Below are positions 9,291-18,323 of a stretch of 64,000 nt of DNA, piece by piece. Source of the DNA: Microbacterium yannicii (GTDB taxonomy: Bacteria > Actinomycetota > Actinomycetes > Actinomycetales > Microbacteriaceae); NCBI RefSeq assembly GCF_024055635.1, contig NZ_JAMXMB010000035.1:1-64000 (forward strand), in the 5' to 3' direction. The notes beneath the pieces were generated by a model. The model searched no databases and had not been told where the DNA came from. It worked only from the letters and a program-made list of their open reading frames with translations. The position numbers and the translations under genes are program-made. Position 1 is the stretch's first letter; the number at the start of each line of letters is the position of its first letter.

Positions 9291-9513
9291 CGGTCCCTGA
9301 GGTGGTCTCCGGTCCCTGAGGTGGTCTTCGGTCCCTGAGGTGGTCTTCGGTCCCTGAGGTGGGTCCCGGTCCCTGAGCTTGTCGAAGGGCGCTTCGACAG
9401 GCTCAGCGACCCAGGCGCTTCGACAGGCTCAGCGACCCAGGCGCTTCGACAGGCTCAGCGACCCAGGCGCTTCGACAGGCTCAGCGACCGGGGCGCTTCG
9501 ACAGGCTCAGCGA
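9291..9513. repeat. R1 repeat array between ligM1 and iclR1
   Basis: Four tandem copies of GGTCCCTGAGGTGGTCTTC-like units, then one GGTCCCTGAGCTTGTCGAAG and five head-to-tail copies of CTTCGACAGGCTCAGCGACC joined by CAGGCG. The first and second types are near reverse complements, so the transcript could form nested hairpins. The linkers are only 4-6 bp, which excludes CRISPR spacers. It fills most of the 295-bp gap before the IclR gene. Confidence 0.9.
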
Positions 9514-9567
9514 CTCGGCAGCGACCTGTGGCCCCGGCATCCGTCCCCCACCCGAAGGAGGTTCGAC

Positions 9568-10428
9568 GTGGCACGCGGCTCGGACGGCGAGTCCGTCCTG
9601 CACAAGCATCTGCGGGTGCTGCAGGCGTTCGACGTGCTGCGCCCGTTCCTCACGCTGACCGAGATCGTGGAGACGACCGGCCTCGCGGTGTCGACCACCC
9701 ACCGCCTCGTCGCCGAGCTCGAGCGCGAGGGCCTGCTGGAGCGGATGCCGGACCGCTCGTACCGGCTCGGCATCCGGTTGTGGGAGTTCGCGTCGCGGAC
9801 GCCCGGGGCACTCGGCCTCCGGGAACTCGCCCGCCCGTGGCTGGAGGCCGTGCACTCGCGCGTGCGTCAGCACACCCAGCTCGGGGTGCGCAGCGGGCGG
9901 GACGTGCTCTTCATCGAGCGCCTCTCGACCCGGGAGGCGGTGGTCAATGCCACCGTGATCGGCGGGCGCGTGCCGCTGCCGGTCAGCTCGAGCGGGCTGG
10001 TGCTGCTCGCCCACTCCGAGCCGGGCGTCGTGGCGGAGGTCATCGCGGCGGGCTGGCCGGCGTACACGTCGGCGACCATACGCACCGGGGAGGAACTTCG
10101 GGCGCGGCTGCGCCGCGTGCGGGCGGACGGGTTCGCCGTCACCGACGGGCACATCCATCGCGAGTCGCGGGGCATCGCCGTGCCGGTCCTCGATGCCCAC
10201 GGCCTGGTGCACGCGTCGCTGGGCGTCGTCGTGCCGAACGACGGCACGTCGCCGCAGGCGGCGGTGGAGCTGCTGACCGTCGCGGCAGCCGGCATCTCAC
10301 GTGCGCTCGAGGCGGCGGGCGGCGCAGGCGCGCAGGGCATGCGCACCCTCGCCAGCACCTCGCGGAGATCGATGGACTACTTCTCATCGCTCGACGCCCA
10401 CACCCTGCCGTCGGCGACCGCCGGCTGA
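9568..10428 (+). CDS. IclR-family transcriptional regulator (copy 1)
   Basis: A 286-residue regulator with an N-terminal winged helix (about residues 8-65; LTEIVETTGLAVSTTHRLV) and a C-terminal GAF-like effector domain (about 80-250; VIGGRVPLPVSSSGLVLLA, then ESRGIAVPVLD). GTG at 9568 is preceded by GAAGGAGG at ideal spacing; longer open frame upstream is only repeat DNA. It is about 65-70 percent similar by eye to IclR copy 2 at 13193, including the MARGS-GESVLH start, so the two arose by duplication. IclR proteins often control aromatic pathways such as pca and pob; the flanking ligM genes and gal operon are the obvious targets. It converges on the tannase gene across a strong terminator. 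Confidence 0.88.
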   Translation: MARGSDGESVLHKHLRVLQAFDVLRPFLTLTEIVETTGLAVSTTHRLVAELEREGLLERMPDRSYRLGIRLWEFASRTPGALGLRELARPWLEAVHSRVRQHTQLGVRSGRDVLFIERLSTREAVVNATVIGGRVPLPVSSSGLVLLAHSEPGVVAEVIAAGWPAYTSATIRTGEELRARLRRVRADGFAVTDGHIHRESRGIAVPVLDAHGLVHASLGVVVPNDGTSPQAAVELLTVAAAGISRALEAAGGAGAQGMRTLASTSRRSMDYFSSLDAHTLPSATAG

Positions 10429-10532
10429 GCGCGGAGCGGCGTCGGCCGGGGCGTTCGAGGGTCGCGAAGCGCTGCTTCGGGGTGCCGGTGACGGCGTGTC
10501 GTGACACCTGAGCTGCGAGCGACCTCACCCGC

Positions 10533-10568
10533 CGAAGGCCCGGGCATCGGAGGATGCCCGGGCCTTCG
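10533..10568. terminator. Bidirectional terminator between iclR1 and the tannase gene
   Basis: A perfect 16-bp stem, CGAAGGCCCGGGCATC and its complement, with a four-base GGAG loop. It lies 105 bp after the IclR stop and 28 bp after the tannase stop on the other strand, so it can serve both convergent transcripts. The U-tract is weak, as is usual at this GC content. Confidence 0.85.
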
Positions 10569-10595
10569 CCCGTCATGACGAGACGGGGTGCGAGG

Positions 10596-12236
10596 TCAGC
10601 CGGTCACGCAGGTGTACGAGCTCGCGTCGTCGATCGATCCGGAGCCCGAGTACTCCGGCCAGGCCGGGTACTCGCACATCGGGCGGGTGCGGTCGGCGCC
10701 CGCGTTGCCGTCGCTCGCGACGAGGCCGGACGGGGCGACGCCCTGCTCGACCCAGGCGACGATGGCGTCGAGCCCGTCGTACTGCGCCAGGAACCGGCCC
10801 TGGCCGTGACCCCAGCCGGGGACCATGTAGAACTTCGCGAACCTGTCGAGGCGCTTGCCGAACTCGTCCTGCAGCGACTCCCAGTACTGCACGGTGTTGT
10901 GCGGCGTGATGAAGTCGTCGATGGTGCCGTGCGTCAGGATGATCTTGCCCCCGTGTGCGCGGAACCGGTTGAGCGAGACATCCGTCACATCCATGATCTC
11001 GCCCACTTCCTGCACGCGGTCGGCGTAGTCCAGTGGATCGACCGTGTACGGGTCGAAGCCGGGAGGATTCCCCGCGACGCCGTACCGCATCGTGGCCTCG
11101 AACACGGCGAACTGCAGCCCCTGCGCCTGGGCGCTGGTGCCGAAGCCCGCGAACCCCTGGTACAGGGCCCCTTCGAGGAGCGCACTCCTCGCGAAGATCG
11201 AGTTGCCCTCGACGTCGATTCCCAGGTCGTAGTCCGTGCTGATCTTCACCGCGGCCGCGATCTCGACGTCCGAGAGGCAGGTGTCGACGGCGGCGGCATC
11301 CACTCCTGCGGGGCAGGCGAGCGACTGGATGTCGAACGCCGCGTCGCAGCCGGCGACATCGCTGATGATCCCGTCCACCGCGCCGTCGAGCCCGTCGCAG
11401 GTGGCGTAGACCGCGTTGGTGATCGTCGCCGTCTCTGCGGAGTTGAGGTGCCCGGCGCCGCCCTCGAGCTGCAGCGCGTCGCGGAAGTTCACCGCGCCCA
11501 CGTGCATCATCGTGACGTTGTAGGCCGGATAGTTCGCGATGACGCCGTCGTAGTCCTTGGGATAGCGCGCCGCCGCGTCGAGGGCCTCGTGGCCGCCTTG
11601 GGAGCCGCCGATGAAGTAGGACCACTCGGGGTCGGTGCCGTAGGCCGCCTGGATCACGACTGCGGCGGCATCGTGCGCCTTCTTGACCGACCACTGCCCG
11701 TAATTGAGGAACAGCTCCTCGTCGAGCTGGAAGGTGCCGTCGAACCCGGGCGCCCCCTGGTGCCCGCCGTCGGAGCCGAGCGTGACCCAGCCCTGCGCCA
11801 GCGCCGTGGGGGTGCCGGCCGGCTGAGCGGTGTAGGCGCCGGTCGCGGTGACCAGGGATCCGTCGAAGCCGCCGCCGCCGAACTGCAGGGTGCGCTCGTT
11901 CCAGACGGCCGGAAGGTTGACCTGGAACTGCATGTCCTGCGGGGCCGATACCGCGCGGATCCAACCGGTCACGGCGCAATAGCTGCCGGCGGCATCCCAC
12001 ACCGCCGTCTCGACGTCGGCGCCGCTGGTCGGCAGTCCGATCTTCTTCGCGGCGATCGTGAGGCCGGCGAGCGACGCGCACTCGGATGCCGTGAGGGTGG
12101 CCGGGCCCGTGTGCCGGCCGCTGGGACCGCCGGAGCCGCCCGGCGCTGCCGTGGCCGACGTGACGCCGGCCGTGAGGACGAGAGCTGCGGCGATGCCCAG
12201 CGACACCGCTGACAGCCGCCTGAACGTGGATTTCAT
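10596..12236 (-). CDS. Secreted tannase/feruloyl esterase family protein (1)
   Basis: A 546-residue exported serine hydrolase. The N-terminus MKSTFRRLSAVSLGIAAALV with an ATAAP site is a Sec signal peptide. The nucleophile is Ser212 (FIGGSQGGHEA), with Asp in LTHGTIDDF and His in VPGWGHGQG. A cysteine-bounded loop CDGLDGAVDGII resembles the calcium-binding lid segment of this family. Relatives hydrolyse feruloyl-polysaccharide or galloyl esters, or MHET-like esters, outside the cell. Product acids (ferulate, sinapate, gallate) would feed the pathways encoded nearby. ATG at 12236 follows GAAGGAGC; an upstream start would bury the signal peptide. The exact ester cannot be assigned. Confidence 0.85.
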   Translation of the reverse strand: MKSTFRRLSAVSLGIAAALVLTAGVTSATAAPGGSGGPSGRHTGPATLTASECASLAGLTIAAKKIGLPTSGADVETAVWDAAGSYCAVTGWIRAVSAPQDMQFQVNLPAVWNERTLQFGGGGFDGSLVTATGAYTAQPAGTPTALAQGWVTLGSDGGHQGAPGFDGTFQLDEELFLNYGQWSVKKAHDAAAVVIQAAYGTDPEWSYFIGGSQGGHEALDAAARYPKDYDGVIANYPAYNVTMMHVGAVNFRDALQLEGGAGHLNSAETATITNAVYATCDGLDGAVDGIISDVAGCDAAFDIQSLACPAGVDAAAVDTCLSDVEIAAAVKISTDYDLGIDVEGNSIFARSALLEGALYQGFAGFGTSAQAQGLQFAVFEATMRYGVAGNPPGFDPYTVDPLDYADRVQEVGEIMDVTDVSLNRFRAHGGKIILTHGTIDDFITPHNTVQYWESLQDEFGKRLDRFAKFYMVPGWGHGQGRFLAQYDGLDAIVAWVEQGVAPSGLVASDGNAGADRTRPMCEYPAWPEYSGSGSIDDASSYTCVTG

Positions 12237-12389
12237 CGACGCTCCTTCGCGTTGTGAACCCGCCGTCGCCGTGGGGCCGGCGCCGTGCGTGTGGCGAGGA
12301 TGCCATCCGCGCGCGCGGGCGGCAACGGCGCTTCCGTCCAATGCGCTTCGTCGTTGTGCCGGGCGGACGATCCGAGTATGTTGTCGCGC

Positions 12390-13181
12390 TTAGTCGTGGT
12401 CGAGAGCGCGTTCGCGCTCGGCGACGAGCCGCTCGAACCATGCCAGTGTCGCGCGGGTCATGTCGGTGGGCTGCCCCGACGACTCGAGTGCCGCCAGGGC
12501 GGCGCGCACCTCGTGCTCGCGGCGCACGGCGTGCACGGTCGAGCCGTCGACGAGCCGCTCGACGAGCGCGGCGCCGTCAGGGCCCAGCTCGTCCGCCATC
12601 TGCCCCCGCAGCCACTCCTCGGCGCCGGCGGCGCGCGCGGCACCGAGTCCCTCGAGCACGAGCGCCGCCAGTCCCTTCATGAACACGCTCCGCAGCAGCC
12701 GCAGGCGCGCGGCTTCGCCCGCGTCGCCGTCGATGACCTCGACCGGCACCTCGAACGGCGCCACGCGCTCGGCGAACGCCCGTGCTCCGGGTCCGCTCGC
12801 GAGCAGCGGCGTCCGGTGCCCGGCGCGCACCACGGGTGCCAGCACCGCGACGTCGGCCATGGCCAGTCCGCGGTCGGCCGCGAGGCGGGCGATGCGCTGC
12901 TTCAGGTCGGGGGCGGCGGTGTTGAGGTCGGCGTAGACGGCCCCCGCGGCGATGTGCGGCAGTGCCTCTCGGGCGACGGATGCCGCGGCATGCCCCGTGA
13001 CCAGACTCAGGGCCACGTCGGCCCCGGCGACGGCGTCGGCCATCGTGGCGAACTGCGGCACGTCGGGGTCGCCGAGGTCATGGGCGGGGTCGAAGGCGCG
13101 GATTTCGGCTCCCGCATGCGCCAGGCCGCGGGCGTAACGACGGCCGGCCTCACCGAGGCCGAGGATCGCGATCGTCGTCAT
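12390..13181 (-). CDS. NAD(P)-dependent dehydrogenase, 6PGDH/DUF1932 type
   Basis: A 263-residue protein of the beta-hydroxyacid dehydrogenase superfamily. The Rossmann motif GLGEAGRRYARGL starts at residue 7; the C-terminal half carries the DUF1932-like helical domain (LRSVFMKGLAALVLEGL), with the conserved lysine position occupied in VFMKGL. Such proteins reduce or oxidise small hydroxyacids. It is the second gene after iclR2 on the minus strand (11-bp gap), so the two are probably co-transcribed. Family members occur in protocatechuate 4,5-cleavage clusters, but a role here, for example on a 2-hydroxy-oxo acid intermediate, is only a guess. Confidence 0.8.
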   Translation of the reverse strand: MTTIAILGLGEAGRRYARGLAHAGAEIRAFDPAHDLGDPDVPQFATMADAVAGADVALSLVTGHAAASVAREALPHIAAGAVYADLNTAAPDLKQRIARLAADRGLAMADVAVLAPVVRAGHRTPLLASGPGARAFAERVAPFEVPVEVIDGDAGEAARLRLLRSVFMKGLAALVLEGLGAARAAGAEEWLRGQMADELGPDGAALVERLVDGSTVHAVRREHEVRAALAALESSGQPTDMTRATLAWFERLVAERERALDHD

Positions 13182-13192
13182 GGCCGCCAACC

Positions 13193-14122
13193 CTAGAGCA
13201 CCGGCGCAGACCCGAGGGCCCGGCCCCTGGCGGGCTCGGCTGTACCGGGAGCGGCTGGCGTGCCGGCGTCGTGCGGGTCGGTGTCGAGGCTCTCGAGGTA
13301 CTCGAGCGAGCGGCGCGACCCGCTGACGAGCGAGCGGATGCCGTGGGTCCGCTCGTCGACGTCGGGTCGGTACGCGACAGCGAGCTCGCGCGCGATGCCG
13401 GCGGCCGCGCGGCGCAGCAGCTCGGCGTACGCGTGGGTCGAGGCGCCGTCGTTGGGCACCACCACGCCGATCGCGGCGTAGACGGTGCCGCCCGGTCCCG
13501 TCACGGGCACCGCGATCCCTCGGGACTCGGGGTGGATGGCGCCCTCCGTCACCGCGTACCCGTCCTCGCGGACCCGCCGCAGCTGAGCGCGCAGCTCCGT
13601 GCCCGTGCGGATCGTGTTCTCGGTGTACGGTCGCAGCCCACGCGCGATCACGTCGTTCACGAGGGCGTTGTCCGCGTACGCCAGCAGGACGAGACCGCTG
13701 GACGACGCGTGCAGCGGGATGCGGCCGCCGATGAGCGTCGCGTTCACGACGGCCTCGCGTGTCGACATCCGGTCGATGAAGAGGACGTCGCGCCCGCTCA
13801 GCACGCCGAGCTGCGCGTGCTGGCGCACCCGCTCGTGGACGGCGCCGAGCCACGGCCGCGCGATCTCGCGGAGGCCGACCGCGCCCGGCGTGCGGCTGGC
13901 GAACTCCCACAGCCGCACGCCGAGGCGGTACGTGCGGTCCGGGAGTCGCTCGAGCAGACCCTCGCGCTCGAGCTCCGCGATCAGCCGGTGAGCGCTCGAG
14001 CGGGGCACGCCCGCGGCATCCGCGATCTCGCTGAGGGTGAGGAACGGATGCCACGCGTCGAAGCTCTCGAGCACGCGCAGGTGCCGGTGCAGGACCGACT
14101 CGCCCGCAGATCCTCGTGCCAC
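13193..14122 (-). CDS. IclR-family transcriptional regulator (copy 2)
   Basis: A 309-residue paralogue of the regulator at 9568. The winged helix is at about residues 8-65 (LSEIADAAGVPRSSAHRLI), the effector domain at about 80-250 (LIGGRIPLHASSSGLVLLA, PESRGIAVPVTG). A proline- and alanine-rich tail of about 25 residues is extra. The GTG start at 14122 matches the start of copy 1 and is preceded by GAGGATG. A palindrome TTCCGTTGAGCGGAA lies 50 bp upstream, and nearly the same sequence occurs before ligM2 and metF, so autoregulation plus control of the demethylation genes is likely. Confidence 0.88.
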   Translation of the reverse strand: MARGSAGESVLHRHLRVLESFDAWHPFLTLSEIADAAGVPRSSAHRLIAELEREGLLERLPDRTYRLGVRLWEFASRTPGAVGLREIARPWLGAVHERVRQHAQLGVLSGRDVLFIDRMSTREAVVNATLIGGRIPLHASSSGLVLLAYADNALVNDVIARGLRPYTENTIRTGTELRAQLRRVREDGYAVTEGAIHPESRGIAVPVTGPGGTVYAAIGVVVPNDGASTHAYAELLRRAAAGIARELAVAYRPDVDERTHGIRSLVSGSRRSLEYLESLDTDPHDAGTPAAPGTAEPARGRALGSAPVL

Positions 14123-14171
14123 GGCATCCTCCTCGATGACGCCGCCATCGTAACTCCCCACGCTCCGGGGT

Positions 14172-14186
14172 TTCCGTTGAGCGGAA
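14172..14186. promoter_or_regulatory. Motif A operator upstream of iclR2
   Basis: TTCCG-TTGAG-CGGAA, perfect 5-bp arms, 50 bp before the iclR2 start. Near-identical copies are TTCCGTTGAGTGGAA at 15733 (ligM2 promoter) and TTCCATTGAGCGGAT at 44924 (metF promoter). Conservation of the central TTGAG as well as the arms argues for a shared protein-binding site, presumably of IclR type. Confidence 0.7.
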
Positions 14187-14196
14187 CCGCCCCCTC

Positions 14197-14257
14197 GTTG
14201 ACTTGCCCCACATGCACGCGACACGCCGTGCGCGCTGTACATCTGGGGCAAGTCAAC
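14197..14257. repeat. Long perfect inverted repeat downstream of ligM2
   Basis: GTTGACTTGCCCCA (14197-14210) and its exact complement (14244-14257) enclose 33 bp. The hairpin lies between the ligM2 stop (14275) and the iclR2 promoter. It could end ligM2 transcription, but the loop is long and there is no U-run; a mobile-element remnant or a second operator pair is also possible. Confidence 0.65.
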
Positions 14258-14274
14258 TCCGCTTGCGAAGCGAC

Positions 14275-15660
14275 TCAGGCGTTCGCGCGATACACCGTCC
14301 GGGCGTAGTCGTGGTACGGCGCGGGGGCGACGGTCGCGCGGATCCGCACCTGCCGGTGGTCGGCGTCGACGGAGTCCTTCTGCGAGATCGGATCCTCGCC
14401 CCACACGATCTCGACCTCGTCGCCGTCGCGCAGCGCCATGTCCAGGGTGGCGAGCGACATGTAGAGCTGGTCGTACGCCACATAGCCGGCATCCGTCGAG
14501 ATGCCCACGCGCTCGCCGTCCTTCAGGATCTCGTCCATCTGGTACAGCCCGTAGCGCGCCTTGGGGAAGTCGAGGTACTTCGCGGGCGTGCCCGGCTCGA
14601 CCTGCGAGCGCACGACCGCCGCGACGTCGTCGGCGTTCCAGAGCAGCGTGACTTTGCGGCGGCGCTGGTTCTCGGCGTGCTTCTCGAGCGCCTCCCGTCC
14701 GTGGAAGTCGTGGTCGAAGCGCACCGAGCGCCCGAGTCCGATGTCGAACGGCGTCATGTAGAACTCGTGGACGTCGGCCGAGTACAGGGAGCCGGCGACC
14801 GAGCCGATGCGCGCGGCGGGCAGCCAGGCGCGGTACTCGGCGAAGTCGTCGTCGAACACCGCAGGGAAGGGCGTCGGCACCCACCCCGACTCGAGCGGCG
14901 ACGACGAATAGGCCTTCGCGCCGACCCGGCGGATGTCGTGCTCGGCGCCCGCCTCCATCAGCGCGTTCAGGACGATCTCGTTGTCCTCCCACGGTCCGTA
15001 GAACTCGAACCCCGGCTGCCCGGCCATGCCGTGGCGCAGCGCTTTGACCGGCCGTCCGGCGATCTCCACGTCGCCGATGTGGAAGAACTTGATGTCGGGC
15101 GCCGGTCCGCCGAACACCTTCTCCATCACCAGGTCGGCGTGAGGACCCTGCAGCTCGTAGCGGTAGAACGTCGGCGGTCCCTGGCGCATGTGCGAGTTCG
15201 CCTCGAGGCGGTAGCGGACGTCCTTGCCGGCATCCTGCGCCTTCTCGATGTTGAAGCGCACCCAGTCGATGAGGATGTGATGCCCGATGAGCACGAGCCC
15301 CTCGGGCCCCTCGGAGTTGTAGAACAGGATGCCGTCGCCGATGAGGTAGCCGTCCTGGTTTACCGAGATCAGCTGCTTCGCGACCCCCGGGCGGAACGTC
15401 GCGAACGTGTTCGGCGAGATCGAGCTGAGGAGCGGGATCAGGTCGGCGCCGTCCAGGAACAGCTGCGTCATGTGGTGCGACTGGTCCATGAGGGCCACCG
15501 AGGTGTTCCACGCCCGCTGCTCGTCGCGCCAGTTCGTGAACTCCGGTGCGACCGGGAATGTGAACGCCGGCCAGTTCTGGTTGCGCAGCAGCTCCACCGG
15601 GCTGCCGGCGCGTTCGATCGCCTGGGCGAGTGTCTCTGCTGCGGTATCGGTCGCGGTCAT
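14275..15660 (-). CDS. Tetrahydrofolate-dependent aryl O-demethylase (copy 2)
   Basis: A 461-residue GcvT-fold protein, closer in length to DesA (458, syringate) than to LigM (471). The landmarks are kept: SHHM at 61-64, LRHGMAGQPGFEFYGPW near 209-224 and Tyr251 in GAKAYSSSPLESGW, where the catalytic tyrosine of LigM is expected. Overall it differs clearly from copies 1 and 3, for example LIGHHILIDWVRF where they have VGRAP-NWL, so a different methoxyarene is likely. Start ATG 15660 with GAAGGAGGG. It is transcribed away from the LivG importer, with motifs A and B in the shared upstream region. Confidence 0.83.
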   Translation of the reverse strand: MTATDTAAETLAQAIERAGSPVELLRNQNWPAFTFPVAPEFTNWRDEQRAWNTSVALMDQSHHMTQLFLDGADLIPLLSSISPNTFATFRPGVAKQLISVNQDGYLIGDGILFYNSEGPEGLVLIGHHILIDWVRFNIEKAQDAGKDVRYRLEANSHMRQGPPTFYRYELQGPHADLVMEKVFGGPAPDIKFFHIGDVEIAGRPVKALRHGMAGQPGFEFYGPWEDNEIVLNALMEAGAEHDIRRVGAKAYSSSPLESGWVPTPFPAVFDDDFAEYRAWLPAARIGSVAGSLYSADVHEFYMTPFDIGLGRSVRFDHDFHGREALEKHAENQRRRKVTLLWNADDVAAVVRSQVEPGTPAKYLDFPKARYGLYQMDEILKDGERVGISTDAGYVAYDQLYMSLATLDMALRDGDEVEIVWGEDPISQKDSVDADHRQVRIRATVAPAPYHDYARTVYRANA

Positions 15661-15732
15661 CGTCGACCCTCCTTCGTTGTTGCGGAAGCTGCGGTCAGCG
15701 TAGGAGCGCGTCGACGCAAGGGCGTCAGCCAG

Positions 15733-15747
15733 TTCCGTTGAGTGGAA
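15733..15747. promoter_or_regulatory. Motif A operator upstream of ligM2
   Basis: TTCCGTTGAGTGGAA, one base different from the copy before iclR2. It lies 73 bp upstream of ligM2 and about 75 bp from motif B, in the divergent region shared with the importer genes. Confidence 0.68.
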
Positions 15748-15821
15748 ACGGATGCCGCGGGCGGACGCTCCGCGCGTCACGATCGAGTCGCAAGGTCACG
15801 GTCGCGGAACTTCACACCAAA

Positions 15822-15854
15822 ATCGTTGACAATCTCGACGCACCTCCGTAGTTT
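15822..15854 (+). promoter_or_regulatory. Importer promoter with overlapping motif B operator
   Basis: TTGACA at 15826-15831, a 17-bp spacer and TAGTTT at 15849-15854 form a credible sigma-70 promoter for the plus-strand importer operon, about 100 bp before livG. The palindrome-like ATCGTTGACAAT (15822-15833) covers the -35 box, which suggests repression by the motif B binding protein. Confidence 0.6.
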
Positions 15855-15962
15855 CCCAACAGGGGAGGACTCGAGTCCCCAGTACGACCGCGACGACGCG
15901 AGATGCGAAAGCGCGATGACGCGACAGTGCGCAAAGCAGGGCGATGGGCGAAAGGTGGAGCG

Positions 15963-16728
15963 ATGGGCGCTCGGCTCGAAGTCCGTGATGTCAGCCTCCA
16001 GTTCGGCGGCGTCAAGGTGCTCGAAGACGTCAGCTTCACGGTGGAGGCCGGACAGATCTTCGGTCTCGTCGGGCCCAACGGCGCCGGCAAGACGTCGCTC
16101 TTCAACTGCGTCAGCGGGCACTACCGGCCGAGCGCGGGCTCGATCACGATCGACGGCGACGAGGTGCTCGGCTCGCCGCCCGCCACGCTCGCCCGCCATG
16201 GACTCGCCCGCACGTTCCAGCACCCGGCGCTACAGCTGCGCGAGACCGTGCTCGAGAACGTGCTGCTCGGCGCCCACAGCCGGCTGCCGGGCGGGCCGGT
16301 GGAGTGGTCGCTGCGTCTGCCGCGCACGGTGCGGTCCGAGAAGACGCTGCGTCAGGAGGCGCTCGACCTCCTCGACAGCCACGGCCTGGGCTGGGCGGCG
16401 AAGACGCGTGCCGACGAGCTCTCACACGGACTGCACAAGGGCGTCGAGCTGTGCCGGGCCCTCCTCATGAAGCCCCGGCTGCTGCTGCTCGACGAGCCCG
16501 CCGCGGGCCTGCCCCACTCCGAGGTCGAGCAGCTCATCCAGACGGTCCGTCGCGTCCGCGACGACGACATCACTGTGGTGATCGTCGAGCACAACATGGG
16601 CCTCATCTCCGCCCTCACCGACCGCGTCGTCGTGCTCGACCACGGCCGCAAGCTCATGGAGGGCTCGGCCGCCGAGGCCCAGTCCGACCCGAGGGTCATC
16701 GAGGCGTATCTCGGAAAGGACGCGGTCG

Positions 16729-16742
<14 letters not shown>
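15963..16742 (+). CDS. livG: Branched-chain-type ABC importer ATPase LivG
   Basis: A 259-residue nucleotide-binding subunit. Walker A GPNGAGKTS is near residue 41; Walker B LLLLDEPAAGLP and the LivG-type VIVEHNMGLI follow. The signature motif is ELSHGLHKGVELCRAL, with SHG in place of SGG, as in some LivG proteins. GAAAGGTGGAGCG precedes ATG 15963. First gene of livG-livF-livH-livM-binding protein, all on plus; overlaps livF by 14 bp. HAAT-type importers of this kind also carry aromatic acids such as p-coumarate, which fits the flanking genes better than amino acids. Confidence 0.87.
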
Positions 16743-17439
<697 letters not shown>

Positions 17440-17441
17440 CG

Positions 17442-18323
17442 GTGGGCACCTTCATCCAGCTCGTGATCGACGGCCTGTCGACCGGATCGATCTATGCCGC
17501 GCTCGCGCTCGCGATCGTGCTGGTCAACCAGGCGACCGGCCTCATCAACTTCGCGCAGGGCGGCATGGCCGTGCTGTCGGCCTACATCGCGTGGGCGCTC
17601 AACGGCTTCGGCGTGCCCATCCTGCTGGCGATCCTCGCCGCCATCGTCGCCTCGTTCCTCCTCGGCGCGGTCATCGAGCGGTACCTCATCCGCCGCTTCG
17701 AGCGGGGCGACCCCGACACCGCCGTCGTCGTCACGATCGGCCTGCTGACCCTCATCACCGGGTTCTGCGCCTGGGTCTGGACGTACAACAACCGCCTCTT
17801 CCCGTCGCTGTTCCCGCTCGAGACGATCCAGGTCGCAGGCGCCGTGATCAGCGTGCGCTCGCTCGGGACGATCATCGTCATCGTCGTGATCATGGGGCTG
17901 CTGCAGGCGCTGTTCCTCGGCACCAAGCTGGGCCTGGCCCTGCGCGCGGTCGCCATCAACCCGGCCTCGGCGGCCTTCTCGGGCATCAACGTCGGCCGCA
18001 GTCTCATGACCGGATGGGGCCTGGCCGCCGTGCTCGGCGCCGTCGCCGGCGTGCTGGTCGCCCCGCAGCTGACACTGACCCCCGGGATGATGGACTCCGC
18101 CCTCGTCTATGCGCTCGCCGCCTGCATCCTCGGCGGTCTTTCCAGCCCCATCGGAGTGGTGGTCGCCGCGTGGCTGATCGGCGTGCTCGAGAACCTCGCG
18201 GCGGTCTACATCCCCTTCATCGGCCACGACCTCAAGATCGCCGTGCCGTTCATCCTCATCTTCGTCGTGCTCATCGTGCGGCCACAGGGCCTGTTCGGCC
18301 GGAAAGCGGTGGTGCGCGTCTGA
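17442..18323 (+). CDS. livH: Branched-chain-type ABC importer permease LivH
   Basis: A 293-residue membrane protein with about eight hydrophobic segments. The family start IQLVIDGLSTGSIYAALALA and the EAA-like loop near residues 160-190 (GLALRAVAINPASAAFSGIN) are present. The GTG start follows the livF stop by 2 bp; its TGA shares one base with the livM ATG. Forms the membrane channel with LivM. Confidence 0.88.
   Translation: MGTFIQLVIDGLSTGSIYAALALAIVLVNQATGLINFAQGGMAVLSAYIAWALNGFGVPILLAILAAIVASFLLGAVIERYLIRRFERGDPDTAVVVTIGLLTLITGFCAWVWTYNNRLFPSLFPLETIQVAGAVISVRSLGTIIVIVVIMGLLQALFLGTKLGLALRAVAINPASAAFSGINVGRSLMTGWGLAAVLGAVAGVLVAPQLTLTPGMMDSALVYALAACILGGLSSPIGVVVAAWLIGVLENLAAVYIPFIGHDLKIAVPFILIFVVLIVRPQGLFGRKAVVRV

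Noticed and set aside
9291..9513. Possible CRISPR array
   Set aside because: Regular repeats are about 20 bp but the linkers are 4-6 bp and nearly identical, and no cas genes are present; it is an R1 array.
9379..9567. N-terminal extension of IclR copy 1 from an upstream start
   Set aside because: The extension encodes only translated R1 repeats; GTG 9568 has a strong ribosome-binding site and matches the start of the paralogue.
10554..12212. 552-codon plus-strand open frame opposite the tannase gene
   Set aside because: Low-complexity Arg/Gly/Val-rich translation with no domain; it is the antisense shadow of a gene with signal peptide and catalytic triad.
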